A DNA stretch of 64,000 nucleotides from Collinsella aerofaciens (GTDB taxonomy: Bacteria; Actinomycetota; Coriobacteriia; Coriobacteriales; Coriobacteriaceae): NCBI RefSeq assembly GCF_020181355.1, contig NZ_CP084004.1, positions 1,674,001 to 1,738,000 of the forward strand. The letters are read 5' to 3'. The translations under genes and the position numbers were made by a program. Shown here in pieces: positions 9,434 through 18,182 of the stretch. The first letter of the stretch is position 1, and every line of letters starts with the position of its first letter. The notes under the pieces were generated by a model. It searched no databases, was not told where the DNA came from, and worked only from the letters and a program-made list of their open reading frames with translations.

Positions 9434-10216
9434 ATGGCCGAACCCACGCTTTTGCCCGAGCGGCTTCAGTACCGCCCGACCAAGATCGAGCTCGACGAGA
9501 GCATCGAGAAGGCCAAGGCGACCCTTCTTAAGAAGATCAAGCGCTCGGTGTACGTCTACCGTGTTGACTGCGGCGGCTGCAACGGCTGCGAGATCGAGAT
9601 CTTCGGTTCCATCACGCCCGTCTTTGACGTCGAGCGCTTTGGCATCAAGGTCGTGCCTTCGCCCCGTCACGCCGATGTGCTGCTGTACACCGGCGCCGTG
9701 ACGCGTGCCATGCGTATGCCGGCCCTGCGCGCCTTTGAGGCCGCACCCGATCCCAAGATCGTGGTGTCCTATGGCGCGTGCGGCTGCACCGGTGGCATCT
9801 TCTACGACAACTACTGCGTCTGGGGCGGCACGGATAAGATCCTGCCGGTCGACGTCTACATTCCCGGCTGCCCGCCCAGCCCCGCGCAGACCGTCTACGG
9901 CTTTGCCATGGCGCTCGGTCTGCTGGACCAAAAGCTCCATGCCGAGACCACGGTGGAGGCCGCTGGCGAGCAGGCCGATATTCTGCACCCCGGCGTGCCG
10001 TACAAGCTGCGCGTTGCCATCGAGCGCGAGGCTCGCGCCATGAGCGGCTACCGTTACGGCCGCGACCTGGCCAACGAGTTTATGGATACGCTCGAGGGCG
10101 CGCCCAAGGGCGATATCCGCGGTGCCATGGCGCTGCTCATCGACAAGCAGGACGATCCGCGCCGCGTCGAGGTCTACTCGGCGCTGCAGGATCTGGTGCT
10201 GGCCGGAGGTCGCTAG
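9434..10216 (+). CDS. hyfI: Hydrogenase-4 small subunit, NuoB-like
   Basis: 260 aa, NuoB/HycG family. The proximal [4Fe-4S] ligands are visible as CGGCNGC near residue 46, YGACGCTGG near 113 and PGCPPSP near 145. This is the electron-entry partner of the large subunit HyfG. The gene begins 2 bases after hyfH and its stop is followed directly by the hycH-like gene. Length (252 in the reference family) and motif order are normal. Confidence 0.94.
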   Translation: MAEPTLLPERLQYRPTKIELDESIEKAKATLLKKIKRSVYVYRVDCGGCNGCEIEIFGSITPVFDVERFGIKVVPSPRHADVLLYTGAVTRAMRMPALRAFEAAPDPKIVVSYGACGCTGGIFYDNYCVWGGTDKILPVDVYIPGCPPSPAQTVYGFAMALGLLDQKLHAETTVEAAGEQADILHPGVPYKLRVAIEREARAMSGYRYGRDLANEFMDTLEGAPKGDIRGAMALLIDKQDDPRRVEVYSALQDLVLAGGR

Positions 10217-10798
10217 ATGGAGCTCACGGACCGCTCTGGTTACTTTGCGGGTCCCGGCATGCTCGGCGGCTCCTTTGGCGATGCCTCGCGCGCAAGCGAC
10301 GAGGCCGCCGAGGGCGTCGCCGACCCCTGCCTGGGTCATGCGCCCGACCAGGTGGTCTTTTACGAGCTCACGCGTAAGTTTGTGGAGACCGAGGAAGACG
10401 TTCCCCAGGAGGCCTGCGACGTACTGTACTACACGCTCGCCGTGGGCCACCACACCGGCGTGCTCGACTGCTTTGAGCCGCGCCTGTCGGTGCCGGTGGA
10501 TGTGTTCTATTCGCTCGTCGACGCGCTGCCGGAGGGGGAGGCCAAGACCAAATTCGAGGCCATCCGTTCCTTTGGCGAGTGCCAGCTCGACAAGGCGGCG
10601 GTGCCGTCGCTGCTCGAGGCCTGCGACACGCTGCTCGACGAGCGCGGTTTTCGCGGGTCGGCCAAGGCCGGAATCTCGGTGTTCGATGACGACTTTGGCC
10701 TGCATGCCCAGCAGGTCGCGTTCTTAATGAAGTTTCGCGATCTGGTTGAGCGCGTGCGCGATGTGTCGGGCGTGTATCTGACGGGAAGGTTGCAATAA
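10217..10798 (+). CDS. hycH: HycH-like formate hydrogenlyase maturation/assembly protein
   Basis: 193 aa soluble protein, recognised by the segment DQVVFYELTRKFVETEEDVP near residue 36 and by LYYTLAVGHHTGVLDCF, which resemble HycH, a protein needed to mature the [NiFe] large subunit of formate hydrogenlyase. It starts immediately after hyfI and its stop codon overlaps the start of the protease gene by one base. A longer N-terminal 30 residues rich in Gly and Ala is not obviously conserved. Assignment by context plus moderate sequence resemblance. Confidence 0.8.
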   Translation: MELTDRSGYFAGPGMLGGSFGDASRASDEAAEGVADPCLGHAPDQVVFYELTRKFVETEEDVPQEACDVLYYTLAVGHHTGVLDCFEPRLSVPVDVFYSLVDALPEGEAKTKFEAIRSFGECQLDKAAVPSLLEACDTLLDERGFRGSAKAGISVFDDDFGLHAQQVAFLMKFRDLVERVRDVSGVYLTGRLQ

Positions 10799-11301
10799 TG
10801 GGTCGCGTTGTGGATGGTCGTGTGAACGGCGCCCCGTTTGCGGGTATCGTGCTCACGGCGGGAAGCGTGCTGCGTGCCGACGATGCCGCCGGCCCCGTGC
10901 TCTCCAAAAAGATGGAGGACGCACCCATCGCCGGTTGGTACACCATCGACGGCGGCCAAACGCCCGAGGACGACATTATCGAGGTCAAGCGCGAGCGTCC
11001 GCCGCGTTTGGTTTTGGTCGATGCCGCCGACATGGCGCTGCCCGTCGGGTCCATCCGCTTGCTCGACAAGCGCGATGTGGCCCGCAAGTCGATGTTCACC
11101 ACGCATTCGCTTCCTTTGTCGATTCTGATCGAGGAAATCGAACAATCGTGTGATGATATCGTCTTCGTTGGGATTCAGCCGGGCGACACGGAGTTCTACA
11201 ACCCCATGTCCCCGGAAGTCTTTGACGCCGTCGACGCCGTGTACGACGCCGTGGCTGCCAACGACTTTTCCCACTTTGTCCGCTTGGGACAGGAGCAATA
11301 G
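10798..11301 (+). CDS. hycI: Hydrogenase maturation endopeptidase, HycI/HybD family
   Basis: 167 aa. The N-terminal segment LTAGSVLRADDAAGP (about residues 18-32) corresponds to the GNxLxxDDGxG motif of nickel-dependent hydrogenase proteases, with the Asn replaced by Ser. VLVDAADMALP near 75 and HSLPLS near 101 supply the other conserved acid and histidine. It should clip the C-terminal extension of the adjacent large subunit after nickel insertion. It overlaps hycH by one base (TAATG). Confidence 0.88.
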   Translation: MGRVVDGRVNGAPFAGIVLTAGSVLRADDAAGPVLSKKMEDAPIAGWYTIDGGQTPEDDIIEVKRERPPRLVLVDAADMALPVGSIRLLDKRDVARKSMFTTHSLPLSILIEEIEQSCDDIVFVGIQPGDTEFYNPMSPEVFDAVDAVYDAVAANDFSHFVRLGQEQ

Positions 11302-11340
11302 CAGCGCTTGTCTCTGCTGAATAGGAAAGAAGTGATTGAC

Positions 11341-12180
11341 ATGGCAGATTCCAAGGTGGAGTATCCCGCTCCCGATTGCCTGGCGCCCGCCGCGATCGAG
11401 GCCAAGACCGAGACCGCCGGCGTGACCAAGGCTAACCTGCCGGTCGCTAAGGCCTTTCTGTTGGCAATGTTCGCCGGCGCGTTTATCGCCTTCGGCGGCC
11501 TGTTCTTTACGGTGTTTTTGAGCGACAGCACGCTGGGCTGGGGTGCCCAGCGCGTCGTGGGCGGCCTGTGCTTTTGCCTGGGCCTGGTGCTGGTGCTGGT
11601 GTGCGGCGCCGAGCTGTTTACCGGCAATTCGCTTATGGTCTGCGCGCTCAAGAGCAAAAAGATCACGCTGGTTCAGATGCTTAAGGCCTGGGTCGTTGTG
11701 TGGGTCGGCAATTTTGTCGGTGCTCTGTTCATCGTCTTTTTGGTGTACATGGCCGGCATCTATAAGCTCAACGGCGAGGCGGTCGCCAACTCCATGGTGA
11801 GCGTCGCCGCCGGCAAGGTGACGGTCGACTGGGTGACGATCTTCTTCCGCGGTATCCTGTGCAACATCTTTGTGTGCCTGGCCGTGTGGATTGGCACTGC
11901 GGGCAAGACCGTAGTCGATAAGGTTATGGGCATTCTGCTGCCCATCGCCGCCTTTGTGGCCTGCGGTTTTGAGCACTGCGTCGCCAACATGTACTTTTTG
12001 CCCATGGGCGCCGTGATGCATGCGTGCGGCTACGGTGCCGACGTCGCCGGCGCCGATGCACTCAACGCCGCGGGCATTGCGTTTAACCTGTCCGCCGCCA
12101 CGCTGGGCAACATCGTGGGCGGCGCGGTTCTGGTCGCGCTCGGCTACTGGTTTATCTACGCCAGGAAGTCCGAGGCGTAA
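11341..12180 (+). CDS. Formate/nitrite transporter family channel (FocA-like)
   Basis: 279 aa from the ATG at 11341, which has an AGGAAAG ribosome site upstream; an earlier TTG in frame is less likely. About six membrane helices; segments LAMFAGAFIAFGGLFF, CGAELFTGNSLMV and FEHCVANMYFLPMGA are the repeated FNT hallmarks, including the central histidine of the pore (GFEHCVANM). It probably moves formate across the membrane to supply the hydrogenase system, as FocA does. It is the last gene before a strong terminator. Confidence 0.93.
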   Translation: MADSKVEYPAPDCLAPAAIEAKTETAGVTKANLPVAKAFLLAMFAGAFIAFGGLFFTVFLSDSTLGWGAQRVVGGLCFCLGLVLVLVCGAELFTGNSLMVCALKSKKITLVQMLKAWVVVWVGNFVGALFIVFLVYMAGIYKLNGEAVANSMVSVAAGKVTVDWVTIFFRGILCNIFVCLAVWIGTAGKTVVDKVMGILLPIAAFVACGFEHCVANMYFLPMGAVMHACGYGADVAGADALNAAGIAFNLSAATLGNIVGGAVLVALGYWFIYARKSEA

Positions 12181-12202
12181 GGTACCGCCTGTTTGACGTT
12201 GG

Positions 12203-12239
12203 GCCTCCCGCGGGGCGTTGCCGTGCGGGAGGCTTTTTT
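12203..12239 (+). terminator. Rho-independent terminator ending the hydrogenase operon
   Basis: A perfect 9-bp stem (GCCTCCCGC at 12203-12211 with its complement at 12225-12233) is followed by six T. It lies 22 bases after the FocA-like stop and separates it from the molybdoenzyme gene. Confidence 0.9.
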
Positions 12240-12302
12240 GGCCTGGGGCTCGTTGCCGGGCTTTTGGCCTGCTGTGTTTGGCTTGTGAAAGGGGTAATCG
12301 AG

Positions 12303-14420
12303 ATGGCATCTGCTGTGAAGCGTGACGGTCGCACCGTGGTGACCACATGCGGGGGATGCTATGCCGATTGCGCCTTTGCGGCACGCGTTGAGGACGGTCG
12401 CGTGGTGGCCGAGTTGCCGGTGCCGGGGCATCCGTGCGCGGCGCGTGCCCTGTGCGCCCGCGGACGGCATCGCCTGGCAATGCCGTTTGACGAGCGCGAC
12501 CGCATTGTGCACCCCATGCGACGCCGCCGGGATGGCTCGGGGTTTGATGCGATTACCTGGGACGAGGTGTTTGCTCAGATTGCCGAGCGTCTTTTGGGGA
12601 TTGTTGACGAGTGCGGGCCTCGTGCACTGGGTATGACGCTCGGCGTTCCCTCGTTCGACCGCTACTGGGCCTATCGTTTTATGCATGCGCTGGGTTCGCC
12701 CAACGTATACGGTGCCGACGGTGCCTGCGAGGTAAGCCGACTTACCGGTTGGGAGCACAGCCTGGGCTATAGCCCCGCCTCCGACCTTGCGCATACCGAC
12801 TGCATCATGTACCTGGGGCGTTCCATTGTCGATTCGTCGACGATGGGGGCCGTTGACGCGCTCAACGATGCGCGCCGGCGCGGGGCGAAGATCGTCGTGG
12901 TTGATCCCCGGCGCAGCGGCTCGGCCGCGCTTGCCGACCGCTGGCTGCGCGTACGTCCTGGATGCGATCTGGCGTTGCTGCTGGGTATCGCACATGTGCT
13001 GGTAGCCGAGGACCTGTACGATCACGAGTTCGTGGACCGCTACGCCACAGGCTTTGACGAGCTGGCGCAGGCGGCCAGTGCTTGGACGCCCGAGTGGGCC
13101 GAGTCGATGTGCGACGTGCCGGCCGCAGAGATTGTCGCCACGGCGCGCGAGCTAGCTGCCGCCGCGCCTGCCGCTGTGGTGGATGCAGGCTTTCATGGTG
13201 GCATCGGCATCGCGTATGCCAATAGCACCCAGACCGCGCGCGCTATCTGTTTGGTCGATGTGCTGCTGGGCTGCATCGGACATGCGGGCGGTGCCCTCAA
13301 CCCGCCCACACCGCTTGCGTTGGGCGATTTGGACCCTGCGCGTTTCGCGACGCCGTCGATGCCACGTGAGCCCAAGTTGGGGTCCGAACGCTATCCGCTC
13401 GTCGACCCCGAGCGCGGTCTGTGCACGACCATCGGCCAGTCGATTCTTGCCGGCGATTTGCGTGGGCTCATCGTCTATGCCAGTAACCCCGGTGCGGGCT
13501 ATGGCAATGCGCAGGCTTGGTTGGGCATCTTGCAGCAGCTCGACTTGCTCGTGACGATTGATATTCGCTGGTCCGAGACGGCGCGCGCTTCCGACTTCGT
13601 GCTGCCCGACGTGACGTATCTGGAGGCCGACCGCGGCGTGGGGACGGTCGTGGGCGCCAACGATTCGCGCGTGTTCTACCGCAACGCCGTGCTGCCTGTG
13701 CAGCATGACGACACACGTCCCGGTCGGGAGATTTTTGCCGGTCTGGCGCAGGCGTGTGGCGTGGGCGAGTACTTCCAGTTTACGTCTGACGATCTGGCGG
13801 CTGCCCAGGTGGCGCCTTTTGGGATCAATCTGGACGAGCTCATGGAGTGCGGCTGGGCCGATACGGGCATAACGCTGCCGACGCGCACGGGTGAGCCGGT
13901 GATTCCGCTTGCCGGCGGCAAGATTGCGCTGGCAAGCGACGTATGGGAACGAGCCGGCATGGGTCGTGTACCCAACTGGATCGCTCCCATGGTGGAGCCT
14001 GGCCCGGGGATGTTTCGCCTCATTAGCGGTAACCGTCCCTTTGAGTCGCACACCTCGCGCAGGCTTGCGGCCCAGGGTGCCGCCGAGGCTGGATCGGACC
14101 TGGATGCCGTGCAGATGAATGCCGATGCTGCTGCGCGCATGGGCATCGCCGACGGGGAGATCGTCGAGCTTGTGAGCGACATGGGCCGCGACCGCGTGCG
14201 CGTGGAGACGACGCCCTATCTGCATCCGGCGTGCATCTTCACCTCGGCCGCTCCCGGCGGACGCGCATTCGGTGCTGAGGTTGGTGGCCGGCAGGCCTTG
14301 GGCGTTGGCCCGCTCGACCACACGCCGCTGCGCTGGGACCCGTTGACGGGCGCCGCGCTCACCCAGGAAAACGCCGTTCGCGTGGAAAAGATTGTCGCGC
14401 GCGAGGATAATGACGAGTAA
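12303..14420 (+). CDS. Molybdopterin (bis-MGD) oxidoreductase, formate dehydrogenase/DMSO reductase superfamily
   Basis: 705 aa from the ATG at 12303 (ribosome site GAAAGGGG). The N-terminus has a [4Fe-4S] motif CGGCYADC near residue 16 with a fourth cysteine near 45 (HPCAARALC). Molybdopterin domains follow, with a C-terminal MGD-binding domain ending in TPLRWDP. Where formate dehydrogenases have a Sec/Cys ligand, this protein reads GACEVSRLTGW near 141, so the Mo ligand could be Cys or Ser and the substrate is not evident. There is no twin-arginine signal, so it is probably cytoplasmic. It directly precedes selA, though it contains no in-frame UGA itself. Confidence 0.85.
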   Translation: MASAVKRDGRTVVTTCGGCYADCAFAARVEDGRVVAELPVPGHPCAARALCARGRHRLAMPFDERDRIVHPMRRRRDGSGFDAITWDEVFAQIAERLLGIVDECGPRALGMTLGVPSFDRYWAYRFMHALGSPNVYGADGACEVSRLTGWEHSLGYSPASDLAHTDCIMYLGRSIVDSSTMGAVDALNDARRRGAKIVVVDPRRSGSAALADRWLRVRPGCDLALLLGIAHVLVAEDLYDHEFVDRYATGFDELAQAASAWTPEWAESMCDVPAAEIVATARELAAAAPAAVVDAGFHGGIGIAYANSTQTARAICLVDVLLGCIGHAGGALNPPTPLALGDLDPARFATPSMPREPKLGSERYPLVDPERGLCTTIGQSILAGDLRGLIVYASNPGAGYGNAQAWLGILQQLDLLVTIDIRWSETARASDFVLPDVTYLEADRGVGTVVGANDSRVFYRNAVLPVQHDDTRPGREIFAGLAQACGVGEYFQFTSDDLAAAQVAPFGINLDELMECGWADTGITLPTRTGEPVIPLAGGKIALASDVWERAGMGRVPNWIAPMVEPGPGMFRLISGNRPFESHTSRRLAAQGAAEAGSDLDAVQMNADAAARMGIADGEIVELVSDMGRDRVRVETTPYLHPACIFTSAAPGGRAFGAEVGGRQALGVGPLDHTPLRWDPLTGAALTQENAVRVEKIVAREDNDE

Positions 14421-14472
14421 TTGACTCAGCTGATGTATTCGACTGATCCACGTTTCTTTTGAAAGGCTGCAC

Positions 14473-15930
14473 ATGAGCGATAGCCAGAACATGTCCGATG
14501 AGGTACGCGCCCGCCTGCGCGCTATTCCTTCCGTCAACGAGCTGCTTGCCGAGTGGCCGGTGGTGAAGGCGGCGGGGGAGACCTGCGACGCGGTGGTGCA
14601 TGCCGCCGTCACGGCCGAGCTCGACGAGGAGCGCGCCGCCATTCGCGCCGGTGCCGCCCCGCGCTCTAAGCGCGACCTGGCTTCGGCCATCGAGTGGCGT
14701 GCTCACCGCTCCGCGCTGCCGAGCCTGCGTCCCGCCGTCAACGCTACGGGCGTGGTCATCCATACCAACTTGGGTCGCGCCCCGCTCGCGGAGTCGGCCG
14801 CCAAGGCCGTGGCCGAGGTCGCGCGCGGGTACAGCACGCTCGAGTACAGCGTGGACACCTGCTCGCGTGGGTCGCGCAAGGAGCACGCTGCCCAGCTGAT
14901 TCGCTCTCTCACCGGTGCCGAGGACGCGCTCGTGGTCAACAACAATGCCGCCGCGGTGCTGCTGGTACTGGCGACTCACGCTGCGGGCAAGGAGGTTATC
15001 GTCAGCCGCGGCGAGCTTGTCGAGATCGGCGGCAGCTTCCGTATCCCCGATGTTATGGAGGCCTCGGGTGCCAAGCTCGTTGAGGTCGGGGCCACCAACC
15101 GCACGCATTTGAGCGACTACGAGCGCGCCATCACGCCCGAAACGGCCATGATCCTCAAGGTCCATCCTTCCAACTATCGCATCGAGGGTTTTCACGAGGA
15201 AGTGAGCTCTCGGGAGCTTGCCGCCCTGGCCCACAAGCATGGTCTGCTGTTCTACGAGGACCAGGGGTCTGGCGCGCTGCTGCCCGACGATATCCTGGTT
15301 CGCGGCGGCGAGGAGACCACGCCGACCTCGGTCGCGGCGGGGCTTGATATCGTGTCGTGTTCGGGCGATAAGCTGCTCGGTGCCGCACAGGCGGGCATTA
15401 TCATGGGTCGTCGCGATCTGGTCCAGGCCTGCGGGTCGCATCCGCTTATGCGTGCTCTGCGTCCGGGCAAGTTGGCGCTCACGGCGCTTGAGGCCACGCT
15501 TCGCATCTACATGGACGGTGCCGATGTTGCCCATCGCGAGGTGCCGGTGCTCAGCATGCTCACGCTTCCGCAGGCTCATCTGGAGCGTCGTGCCCGTAAG
15601 CTGCGCGATTGTATGGTCGCCGGGCTCGATAAGGCCGGTTGCCCGTGCGCCGTTGAGTTGGAGATTGTCGAGGAGTCCTCGACACCCGGTGGCGGTTCGC
15701 TGCCTACCATGGAGCTACCCACGATGTGCGTTGCCGTGCGCCTTGTTGACGAGCGCCTGACGGTCGACGCGCTTAAGCGCTCGCTTGTCCAGGACTTCGA
15801 CACGCCGGTCGTCACACGAACCTCGCACGATCGCATTTTGTTTGACGTGCGCACGCTCGTGGGTGACCGCGATATCGAGACGGCGGCAACGACGCTCGTC
15901 GCGTGCGTTAAGAAGGCGGTTGCTCGATGA
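14473..15930 (+). CDS. selA: L-seryl-tRNA(Sec) selenium transferase
   Basis: 485 aa, typical SelA length (about 460). PLP enzyme that converts Ser-tRNA(Sec) to selenocysteinyl-tRNA(Sec) using selenophosphate. The PLP lysine lies in CSGDKLLGAAQAG near residue 298; the N-terminal domain carries VNATGVVIHTNLGRAPL near 90, a strong SelA signature. It has a GAAAGG ribosome site and overlaps selB by 4 bases. No selenophosphate synthase (selD) gene is visible in the window. Confidence 0.96.
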   Translation: MSDSQNMSDEVRARLRAIPSVNELLAEWPVVKAAGETCDAVVHAAVTAELDEERAAIRAGAAPRSKRDLASAIEWRAHRSALPSLRPAVNATGVVIHTNLGRAPLAESAAKAVAEVARGYSTLEYSVDTCSRGSRKEHAAQLIRSLTGAEDALVVNNNAAAVLLVLATHAAGKEVIVSRGELVEIGGSFRIPDVMEASGAKLVEVGATNRTHLSDYERAITPETAMILKVHPSNYRIEGFHEEVSSRELAALAHKHGLLFYEDQGSGALLPDDILVRGGEETTPTSVAAGLDIVSCSGDKLLGAAQAGIIMGRRDLVQACGSHPLMRALRPGKLALTALEATLRIYMDGADVAHREVPVLSMLTLPQAHLERRARKLRDCMVAGLDKAGCPCAVELEIVEESSTPGGGSLPTMELPTMCVAVRLVDERLTVDALKRSLVQDFDTPVVTRTSHDRILFDVRTLVGDRDIETAATTLVACVKKAVAR

Positions 15931-17894
15931 GTGAGGTTCAAACGCTGGTGGAGTGCCCCGTTATCGTTGGCACGGCGGGTCACGTTGACCACGGTAAGTC
16001 CGCACTGATCGAGGCGCTGACCGGCAAGAATCCCGACCGTCTGGAGGTTGAGCGTCGCCGGGGCATGACGGTGGAGCTGGGCTTTGGCGAACTGGCACTG
16101 CCGAGCGGCAAGATCGTTGGCCTTGTCGACGTGCCGGGCCACGCGCATTACCTGCGCGCTATGGTGCAGGGTGCGACAGGCATCGACGTTGCCGTGCTGG
16201 TGGTCTCTGCCGTTGAGGGCGTAATGCCGCAGACCCGCGAGCACGTGCATGTGCTGGAGCTGTTGGGCGTTACGCATATGGTGGTCGCGCTGACGATGTG
16301 CGACCTGGCCGACGCCGAGATGACCGAGCTTGCCGAGCTCGATGTCGATGACTTTTTGTCGGGCACCGTGTTTGCGGGCGCGCCGATCGTGCCCGTGTCG
16401 TCCAAGACGGGCGAGGGGATCGACGGGCTGCTTGCGGTGCTCGACGAGCAGGTGGGTGTTTGCTGGGGTGCCTGTCGCGACCGTGCCGAGCGGAGCGATG
16501 CCGCGCCTCGTCTGCCGATTGACCGCTGCTTTACGATCAAGGGCGTCGGCACTGTCGTGACGGGAACGCTGCATGATGCGCCGGTTGCGGTGGGCGACGA
16601 GCTGATGGCTTTGCCGTCGCGTACGGTCTGTCGCGTGCGCGGGATTCAGGTGCATGGCGATACGCCGCGCGCGCTGCCTGGTCAGCGTGTGGCGCTCAAC
16701 CTAGTTGGTGACGGTGTCGCGGCGCTTGACCGTGGCGAGATGCTGGGCGTGGCGGACCGCTTTGGCCAGACGTTGCGCTTTATGATGACGTTCACCTACC
16801 TGGGCCGCGAGGGCACCAAGCCGCGCGTGCTCGAGTCGGGCGCGCGTGTGCATGTGATGGCCGGCACGGCCGAGGTCGTCGGCCGCATCATGCTTTTGGA
16901 GGGCGAGGCCCCCATGGCGGTGGGCGAGACCCGTACCGTGCAGGTGCGCCTGGAGGAGCCGCTGCCGCTGTGTGCCGGAGACCATGCCGTGGTGCTGTCG
17001 TATTCGCCCGTTATGCTCATCGGCGGCGGGCGCGTGCTGCTTTCGCGCTGCCGTCGCTCGCGCGAGCTTTCTGCCGGCGAGCGCGCACTGTTTGCGGCGC
17101 TTGAGTCCGGCGATATCGCGGGCGGTGTGGGTGCTTGGCTGGCGCTGCAGATGCTGCCGGTTACGGCGGTTGATGTTGCCGAGGCTTTGGATCTTGGCGT
17201 CGGCGAGGTCGATGCCGCACTGCGCGGGTTGGTGTCGCAGGGCTCCGTTCGCAAGCTTGCCGTGGGTGATGCGGCCCTCTTTGCGGACGCCGTGGTGCTC
17301 GACGCCGCGATGGATGCTCTGGCGGCGACCCTGTCAGCCGTGCATGCGGCGTCTCCCAAGGAGACGGGCTTTACGCCCGGCGCCGTTGCCCATGCTGCGT
17401 GGCCTTCCGCTGATGAAGGCGTTGCCGCGGCTCTGATTGCCGAGGGCTGCTCGCGCGGCGTGTGTGCCTCCGAGGGCGCCGAGGTGTTCGACCCGCACTC
17501 CGCTGCCGCCGCGGCGCGTGTGGTGCGCGAGGCCTGCGAACGTATCGTTGCCTTGCTGGACGAAGCCGGCCTCGATGCACCGACATTGCCCGAGGTGGGC
17601 GAGCAGTTGCAGCTCGGCCGCGACACTATGACGCGCGCCCTGCGCGAGCTTTCGCTCAATCGCTCTATCGTTAAGGTCGAGCGCGACGTTGCCCTGTCCG
17701 CTGCCGCCGAGGCCCATGCACGTGAACTCGTCGCCGCCGCCATTGAGGCAGCCGGCGGCGCTGCCACCACGAGCGTGCTGCGCGAGGCCCTGGGCGTGTC
17801 GCGCAAACGCGCCATCAGCATCTTGGAGCACCTGGATGCCGTGCGCTTTACGGTGCTCGACAAGGATGCCGGCGGCCTGAGGTCCCTGCGCTAG
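15927..17894 (+). CDS. selB: Selenocysteine-specific translation elongation factor
   Basis: 655 aa. GTPase motifs: G1 GTAGHVDHGKSALI near residue 12 and G3 DVPGHAHYLRAM near 67. The G4 site reads ALTMCDLAD near 119, where SelB usually has TKxD, so the lysine is replaced by methionine. Domains II/III follow, then a C-terminal winged-helix region (about 400-655) that recognises the SECIS hairpin. The protein brings Sec-tRNA to UGA codons. It overlaps selA (ATGA) and is followed 36 bases later by tRNA-Sec. Confidence 0.96.
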   Translation: MSEVQTLVECPVIVGTAGHVDHGKSALIEALTGKNPDRLEVERRRGMTVELGFGELALPSGKIVGLVDVPGHAHYLRAMVQGATGIDVAVLVVSAVEGVMPQTREHVHVLELLGVTHMVVALTMCDLADAEMTELAELDVDDFLSGTVFAGAPIVPVSSKTGEGIDGLLAVLDEQVGVCWGACRDRAERSDAAPRLPIDRCFTIKGVGTVVTGTLHDAPVAVGDELMALPSRTVCRVRGIQVHGDTPRALPGQRVALNLVGDGVAALDRGEMLGVADRFGQTLRFMMTFTYLGREGTKPRVLESGARVHVMAGTAEVVGRIMLLEGEAPMAVGETRTVQVRLEEPLPLCAGDHAVVLSYSPVMLIGGGRVLLSRCRRSRELSAGERALFAALESGDIAGGVGAWLALQMLPVTAVDVAEALDLGVGEVDAALRGLVSQGSVRKLAVGDAALFADAVVLDAAMDALAATLSAVHAASPKETGFTPGAVAHAAWPSADEGVAAALIAEGCSRGVCASEGAEVFDPHSAAAAARVVREACERIVALLDEAGLDAPTLPEVGEQLQLGRDTMTRALRELSLNRSIVKVERDVALSAAAEAHARELVAAAIEAAGGAATTSVLREALGVSRKRAISILEHLDAVRFTVLDKDAGGLRSLR

Positions 17895-17930
17895 ATTGGC
17901 TGCTCGGTTTGGTAAAATACCGCCGCACTT

Positions 17931-18027
17931 GGGAACGGATGGGCTCCGGTGGGCTCCGCGGTCCTCAAAACCGTTGCGAGGCGTGCAAAACGTCTTGGAT
18001 GTGTTCGATTCACATACGTTCCCGCCA
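17931..18027 (+). tRNA. selC: tRNA-Sec, anticodon TCA
   Basis: 97 nt including encoded CCA. Acceptor GGGAACG pairs with CGTTCCC (7 bp; the eighth position is a G-A mismatch), a 6-bp D stem (GGGCTC twice, using G-T pairs) closes a 4-base loop CGGT, the anticodon loop CCTCAAA holds TCA at 17965-17967, a long variable arm of about 8 bp follows, and the T arm is ATGTG/CACAT. Long D stem, short D loop and long variable arm are diagnostic of bacterial tRNA-Sec. Position right after selA and selB confirms it. Confidence 0.95.
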
Positions 18028-18036
18028 TACGCTACC

Positions 18037-18091
18037 AGCGCTTTTGTGCTCGCGGTCTTGCTGCGTGCCGCAAAGGCGCTGTTTTGTTTTT
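18037..18091 (+). terminator. Possible terminator behind tRNA-Sec
   Basis: AGCGCTTTT (18037-18045) can pair with AAAGGCGCT (18072-18080) with one mismatch, followed by a T-rich run. It lies just after the tRNA-Sec CCA end and before mobA. The long loop makes it weaker than the other terminators in the window. Confidence 0.4.
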
Positions 18092-18182
18092 GCATGGGTT
18101 TGCCGTGCCGCCCGCTTTATCGGCGACGGTATTTAGCTTCGTGCACCGGGTTTCGAGCATGCCGATGGGGGTGTTTTGCCGT

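Noticed and set aside
17913-17918. TAAAAT as a -10 box for tRNA-Sec
   Set aside because: No -35 element at a suitable distance; co-transcription with selA and selB is as likely.
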